Origin: Desulfobacteraceae bacterium
Lineage (GTDB): Bacteria > Desulfobacterota > Desulfobacteria > Desulfobacterales > UBA11574
Assembly: GCA_003486165.1 (NCBI GenBank)
Contig: DNGT01000358.1
Location: forward strand, 1-7,073
Length of the DNA: 7,073 bases
Direction of reading: 5' to 3'
The notes under the pieces are model-generated. The model did no database searches, was not told the origin of the DNA, and worked only from the letters and a program-made list of their open reading frames with translations. Shown in pieces: positions 5,044-7,073 of the stretch (its first letter is position 1; each line of letters opens with the position of its first letter). Both the position numbers and the translations under genes were made by a program.

Positions 5044-7073
5044 ATGCTAAAATGGATTAAATCAAAACAGGAAAAATATAAAGAAAAACAAGAGATCGAT
5101 CCAACAGTTCAGGACGATTATGATCATTATTTTTGTCAGCTCCCGGACAATATCGGTGCGATATCAAGCTTTATCCTCAAACTTTTCTTTTCCGGCGTAA
5201 AGGTTATCAGGGAACAGACCCTTGACTTAAATAGTCTCCATAAAGAGGGTATTGTCGTCTATGTAACCAAGTACAAAAGTTACTTTAGGTATCTTTTTTA
5301 TTACTCGCGTTACAAACAGGATCGTCTTCCATTTCCTCAAATAGGTTTCGACTATATCGTGGTAATCTGGCAGCCTATATCACGCATTTGGAAGATCGTA
5401 TTTTCGCACATCAAATACTTTATCCATAACTTTGGCCTGCCTGATCCTTACCAAAGGGGATACTTTCAAAAGGAACTCCTAAATGGACGGTCGGCACTCC
5501 TTTCGCTGGTTGAACAGAGAGGTTTCCATAGAAGATTTATAAAAGCAAAGACAGACCCGGTCCAATATCTTATTGAGATGCAACAATCCATCGATCGTCC
5601 TATTTTTCTTGTCCCAAAACTTATGTTTTTTGATAAAAATCCCCATCGATCGATGCCGAGCATCATTGATTTTCTCTTTGGTTCCAAGGAAAATCCCGGG
5701 AAAATGAGACGTCTGTTTATGCTATTTAAGAATCCGGGCAAAGTTTTTGTGGAAACATCCGAACCGATCAACCTCAAAACTTTTCTTAGTGCCGAAGAAA
5801 ATCAAAAAAGAAATATCGATTATCAGGCTCTCGCATTAAGGCGAAAACTATTGTCTCAAATTAATCGACACCGTCAAAGCATCACAGGCCCGGTTTTAAA
5901 ATCAAGATTAGAGATGAAGGAAAACATCCTAACAAATGAACGGCTCCAAAGTTTTATGGAACAACATTCACAAACCCGAGATATCCCGATTCAAAAGGTA
6001 CAAAAAGAAGCAAGCGCTTTTCTTGATGAGATGGCTGCCAATTACAATATTATTGTGATCAAACTGGCTTCTATTACATTAAAATGGTTTCTGAATACCT
6101 TGTTTGATGGGGTTACGATCAACGAGGATGGTCTGAATCGTGTAAAAAACATCTCAAAGAAGGGGCCTGTGATATTCATTCCTTGTCACAAAAGTCACAT
6201 CGATTACCTGATCCTTTCTTATCTTATGTATAATAATAACATGCCATGCCCACACGTGGCTGCTGGAAAAAATCTTTCTTTCTGGCCAATGGGCCCCATA
6301 TTCAGATGGGGTGGCGCCTTTTTTATTCGGCGGACATTCAGAGGCGCAGTGCTCTATTCAAAGGTTTTTTCAGAATATATTCACAATTTACTCAATGAAG
6401 GATTTAATATTGAATTCTTCATCGAGGGTGGCCGAAGCCGAACCGGTAAGTTAATTCTTCCCAAACTGGGGCTTCTTTCGATTCTTCTCAACGCATATAA
6501 AAACAGGGCTTGTGAAGACCTGATCTTTTCGCCGATTTTCATAGGTTACGACAGGGTTCTGGAAGAAAGTTCATACCTTCACGAAATCGAGGGAAAAGAA
6601 AAGCAGCCCGAGAGTTTTATGCAAGTGATAAAAGCAAGAAAATTTTTAAATAAAAGGTATGGAAGAATCTATATTCAATTCCATGATCCCATATCTCTTA
6701 AAGATCTTTTACTTCAATACGGTACACCCATTGAAGATATGCCGCCTAAAGAGTTTAACATTCTCTGCCGTAACTTAGGGCATAGGATTATCAACGCCAT
6801 CAATAATGTTTCTGTTGTGACACCCCATGCCATTGTTGCTGCTTCTGTTTTGAACTGTGCCAAAAAAAGCTTTTCTTTTGACCATCTCATGTCCCATGTT
6901 GAAACATATTTGAACTACCTTTTAACTCAAAAAGCCAAACTGGCTGACACCCTTTTGCTGGACAATATTAATACCATAGAGCGTGTTCTTGACATTTATG
7001 TGCAAAGAAAATTTATAGACAAAGTTACCAAAGACCCAAACGTTCTGCTCACCGATGTGTTATTTAAGGTCAA
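5044..7073 (+). CDS. plsB: Glycerol-3-phosphate 1-O-acyltransferase PlsB (3' end cut by window)
   Basis: The 676 visible codons encode a PlsB-type enzyme. It transfers a fatty acyl group from acyl-ACP or acyl-CoA to the sn-1 position of glycerol-3-phosphate, the first step of phospholipid synthesis, at the inner face of the cytoplasmic membrane. All four acyltransferase motifs are present: HKSHIDY (382-388, the catalytic HX4D with H382 and D387), GGAFFIRR (423-430), FIEGGRSRTGK (459-469) and SPIFIGYD (496-503). PHVAAGKNLSFWPMGPIF (403-420) is also typical of the family. The N-terminal half (about 65-250) follows the PlsB-specific region, with RPIFLVPKLMFFDKNP (185-200) at the position of the family's VPV block. 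HX4D lies about 75 residues later than in E. coli PlsB, where it is at 306, so the N-terminal part is longer. The ATG at 5044 has AGGA seven bases upstream. The family is usually about 800 residues or more, so roughly the last 100-200 residues are missing only because of the window edge. The gene appears to have its own promoter region. Confidence 0.96.
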   Translation, partial: MLKWIKSKQEKYKEKQEIDPTVQDDYDHYFCQLPDNIGAISSFILKLFFSGVKVIREQTLDLNSLHKEGIVVYVTKYKSYFRYLFYYSRYKQDRLPFPQIGFDYIVVIWQPISRIWKIVFSHIKYFIHNFGLPDPYQRGYFQKELLNGRSALLSLVEQRGFHRRFIKAKTDPVQYLIEMQQSIDRPIFLVPKLMFFDKNPHRSMPSIIDFLFGSKENPGKMRRLFMLFKNPGKVFVETSEPINLKTFLSAEENQKRNIDYQALALRRKLLSQINRHRQSITGPVLKSRLEMKENILTNERLQSFMEQHSQTRDIPIQKVQKEASAFLDEMAANYNIIVIKLASITLKWFLNTLFDGVTINEDGLNRVKNISKKGPVIFIPCHKSHIDYLILSYLMYNNNMPCPHVAAGKNLSFWPMGPIFRWGGAFFIRRTFRGAVLYSKVFSEYIHNLLNEGFNIEFFIEGGRSRTGKLILPKLGLLSILLNAYKNRACEDLIFSPIFIGYDRVLEESSYLHEIEGKEKQPESFMQVIKARKFLNKRYGRIYIQFHDPISLKDLLLQYGTPIEDMPPKEFNILCRNLGHRIINAINNVSVVTPHAIVAASVLNCAKKSFSFDHLMSHVETYLNYLLTQKAKLADTLLLDNINTIERVLDIYVQRKFIDKVTKDPNVLLTDVLFKV

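Noticed and set aside
5466..5777. A 103-codon minus-strand frame
   Set aside because: It is antisense within plsB, whose frame is strongly supported on the plus strand.

Overview
The window looks like ordinary chromosomal DNA of an AT-rich Gram-negative bacterium, most likely a member of the Desulfobacterota (Desulfobacterales-like). That placement is inferred from protein character: a short-loop PAS hybrid histidine kinase, a DUF1343/NamZ-type protein with an SPQHG...EKQDN motif, an RNase H with a non-standard N-terminal domain, and a long PlsB. No rRNA or other marker gene is present to confirm it. There is no sign of a mobile element, CRISPR array, tRNA or phage gene.

Layout. Positions 1-1682 (minus strand) hold a membrane-anchored PAS-HisKA-HATPase-receiver hybrid histidine kinase whose C-terminus runs off the left edge. 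A roughly 390-bp AT-rich divergent intergenic region (1683-2072) follows, with a perfect 14-bp palindrome and a candidate sigma-70 promoter. Positions 2073-3248 (plus) encode a DUF1343/NamZ-family (exo-N-acetylmuramidase-like) protein without a signal peptide. A 126-bp spacer with a degenerate roughly 21-bp tandem repeat leads to an RNase H (3375-4070, plus) with an unfamiliar N-terminal domain and a charged linker.

The RNase H gene converges with a small minus-strand gene (4373-4657) for a 94-residue protein with two predicted membrane segments and a C-terminal coiled coil. Between them lies a structured, apparently bidirectional terminator. After a roughly 385-bp AT-rich divergent spacer, the plus-strand gene at 5044 encodes a PlsB-type glycerol-3-phosphate acyltransferase with all four acyltransferase motifs. 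It runs off the right edge.

The genes do not form one pathway. The kinase is a signalling protein, the NamZ-like protein concerns cell-wall amino sugars, RNase H concerns RNA:DNA hybrids, and PlsB starts phospholipid synthesis. I see no strong case for a new multi-gene system. The points most worth a second look are the RNase H N-terminal domain, the leaderless NamZ homologue with its PQHG motif, the three-armed bidirectional terminator, the 21-bp repeats and the small membrane protein.
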